Shown here: positions 62,907 through 64,000 of the stretch, piece by piece
Layout: every line of letters begins with the position of its first letter
Position numbering within the stretch: position 1 is the stretch's first letter
Assembly (NCBI GenBank): GCA_012521615.1
Contig: JAAYMA010000073.1
Location: forward strand, 1 to 64,000
DNA from: Clostridiaceae bacterium
GTDB taxonomy: Bacteria; Bacillota; Clostridia; DSM-8532
Direction of reading: 5' to 3'
Length of the DNA: 64,000 nt
Position numbers and translations under genes: made by a program
The notes under the pieces: generated by a model
What the model was told of the DNA's origin: nothing
Databases searched by the model: none
What the model saw: the letters and a program-made list of their open reading frames with translations, nothing else

Positions 62907-64000
62907 TTGAAAGGAAATTTGTTAGTGGTACATGGCGGGGCGCCTACAGCTGTTATAAATTCTTCGTTATATGGTGTTGTTACCGAAGCAAAAAAACATG
63001 AGGAAATTGACAAGGTATATGCGGCTATAGGCGGCTCAAAGGCTATCCTTGATGAGAATTTTATGGATTTAAAACAAGTTGATGATGAGAGGCTCAAGCT
63101 TCTGCTGCAAACTCCCGCATCAGCTATAGGCACTTCCAGATACGAACTTGAGAAGTCTGATTATGAACAGATGGTTGAGGTATTCAAGCGCAATAATATC
63201 AAGTATGTTCTGGTCAACGGCGGCAATGGTTCGATGGATACCTGCGGAAAAATTTACAAGGCATGCGGCGATGCGGGGATAAATGTGGTTGGAATACCTA
63301 AGACTATTGATAATGATATCTCGGTTACCGACCATGCTCCAGGCTTTGGAAGCGCTGCAAGATATATTGCTGCAACTGTCAGTGAAGTTGCCCAGGATGT
63401 CAAGTCACTGCCAATACATGTATGTGTTATAGAAGCAATGGGAAGAAATGCCGGCTGGCTTGCTGCGGCTTCTGCACTTGCCCGAAAGAAAAAGGGAGAT
63501 GCACCACATCTCATTTATCTTCCGGAAAGACCTTTTAATGAGGATGAATTCCTCAAGGATGTAAAAGAGCTGTATGACAAACTGGGCGGTGTTGTGGTTG
63601 TTGTAAGTGAAGGGCTTAAGGATAAAGAAGGCAAACCTGTTGTTCCTCCGATTTTCCAGGTGGGAAGATCTGTTTATTACGGGGATGTCAGTGCTCATCT
63701 GGCAAACCTTATCATTAAGCGCCTGGGTATAAAGGCAAGAAACGAAAAACCTGGAATCTGCGGAAGAGCATCTATAGCTTTTCAATCCAATGTTGACAGG
63801 GAAGAGGCTGTTATTGCAGGTGCCACTGCAGTAAAAGCGGCTGTAGAAGGAAAATCAGGAGTAATGGTAGGTTTTGAAAGAATTCCGGGAGAAAAATATG
63901 AATGCAAAACCATTTTAATACCTATCGAAGAAGTTATGCTCCATGAAAGAACTCTTCCGGACAAGTTTATAAATGAACGCGGTAATGACGTGACTGACGA
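62907..64000 (+). CDS. 6-phosphofructokinase family protein, 3' end beyond the window
   Basis: The first 364 codons of a phosphofructokinase; the frame is still open at the window edge. Motifs: HGGAPTAVIN (nucleotide loop), GGNGSMDT where E. coli PfkA has GGDGS, GIPKTIDNDI, FGSAARYIA and EAMGRNAGWLA. Gly at the PfkA-104 position favours ATP while Lys in PKTIDND (position 124) is the pyrophosphate-type residue, so the phosphate donor is unclear. Starts at TTG 62907 after AAAAAGGAG. It may phosphorylate fructose-6-P or tagatose-6-P. Confidence 0.87.
   Translation, partial: MKGNLLVVHGGAPTAVINSSLYGVVTEAKKHEEIDKVYAAIGGSKAILDENFMDLKQVDDERLKLLLQTPASAIGTSRYELEKSDYEQMVEVFKRNNIKYVLVNGGNGSMDTCGKIYKACGDAGINVVGIPKTIDNDISVTDHAPGFGSAARYIAATVSEVAQDVKSLPIHVCVIEAMGRNAGWLAAASALARKKKGDAPHLIYLPERPFNEDEFLKDVKELYDKLGGVVVVVSEGLKDKEGKPVVPPIFQVGRSVYYGDVSAHLANLIIKRLGIKARNEKPGICGRASIAFQSNVDREEAVIAGATAVKAAVEGKSGVMVGFERIPGEKYECKTILIPIEEVMLHERTLPDKFINERGNDVTD

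Overview
The window is a contiguous stretch of a low-GC Gram-positive chromosome, almost certainly an anaerobic, spore-forming member of the Clostridia. The evidence is a T-box leader on ileS, consensus sigma-A promoters and strong AGGAGG ribosome-binding sites, a Spo0E-type phosphatase, Lrp and DivIVA-like proteins, and a trimeric [FeFe]-hydrogenase operon behind a perfect Rex operator. A relation to the cellulolytic/saccharolytic cluster III clostridia (Acetivibrio/Ruminiclostridium-like) is my guess from gene content only.

Layout. 0-5.2 kb: T-box/ileS, then a GH18 chitinase gene that has lost its 5' end. 5.5-11 kb: NatAB-type ABC exporter and three tandem M42 aminopeptidases, followed by small genes (a lone CBM25-like starch-binding domain, two tiny ORFs). 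11.9-19.8 kb (minus strand): a galactose-type MglBAC transporter operon with two zinc dehydrogenases, a beta-propeller lactonase and a decayed hydroxyacyl-CoA dehydrogenase. 19.9-28.1 kb: housekeeping (split ThrE exporter, prfB with programmed +1 frameshift, a D,D-carboxypeptidase homologue that has lost all three catalytic motifs, thioredoxin, DivIVA-like, Lrp plus aminotransferase, Spo0E, FabI). 28.3-32.8 kb: a Gld-like ABC transporter with two extracytoplasmic subunits. 33-38.1 kb: the HydABC operon. 38-43.9 kb: AEC transporter, MetF, a lone ECF S component, an HD protein, a DUF2007 protein, asnS.

44-64 kb is the accessory carbohydrate region and the most interesting part. Operon A (SBP, two permeases, class II aldolase, FucI-like isomerase, AgaS-like SIS isomerase) and operon B (truncated permease, permease, cytoplasmic sulfatase, AGE-family epimerase, LacI regulator) have matching TTGACA/TATAAT promoters and share ACACGTGT-type operators, so they look like one regulon controlled by the LacI protein encoded in operon B. 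NagA, a CHR-family anion transporter, a second LacI regulator, ManA and a phosphofructokinase follow. Together they suggest uptake of a sulfated (amino)sugar, desulfation inside the cell, deacetylation, deamination/isomerisation and aldol cleavage, possibly with sulfate export by the CHR protein. The set is visibly eroded: operon B has lost its binding-protein gene and the start of its first permease, and a ROK sugar kinase survives only as a C-terminal fragment.

No tRNA, rRNA, CRISPR array, insertion sequence or prophage was recognised. All identifications are by reading motifs; no database search was run.
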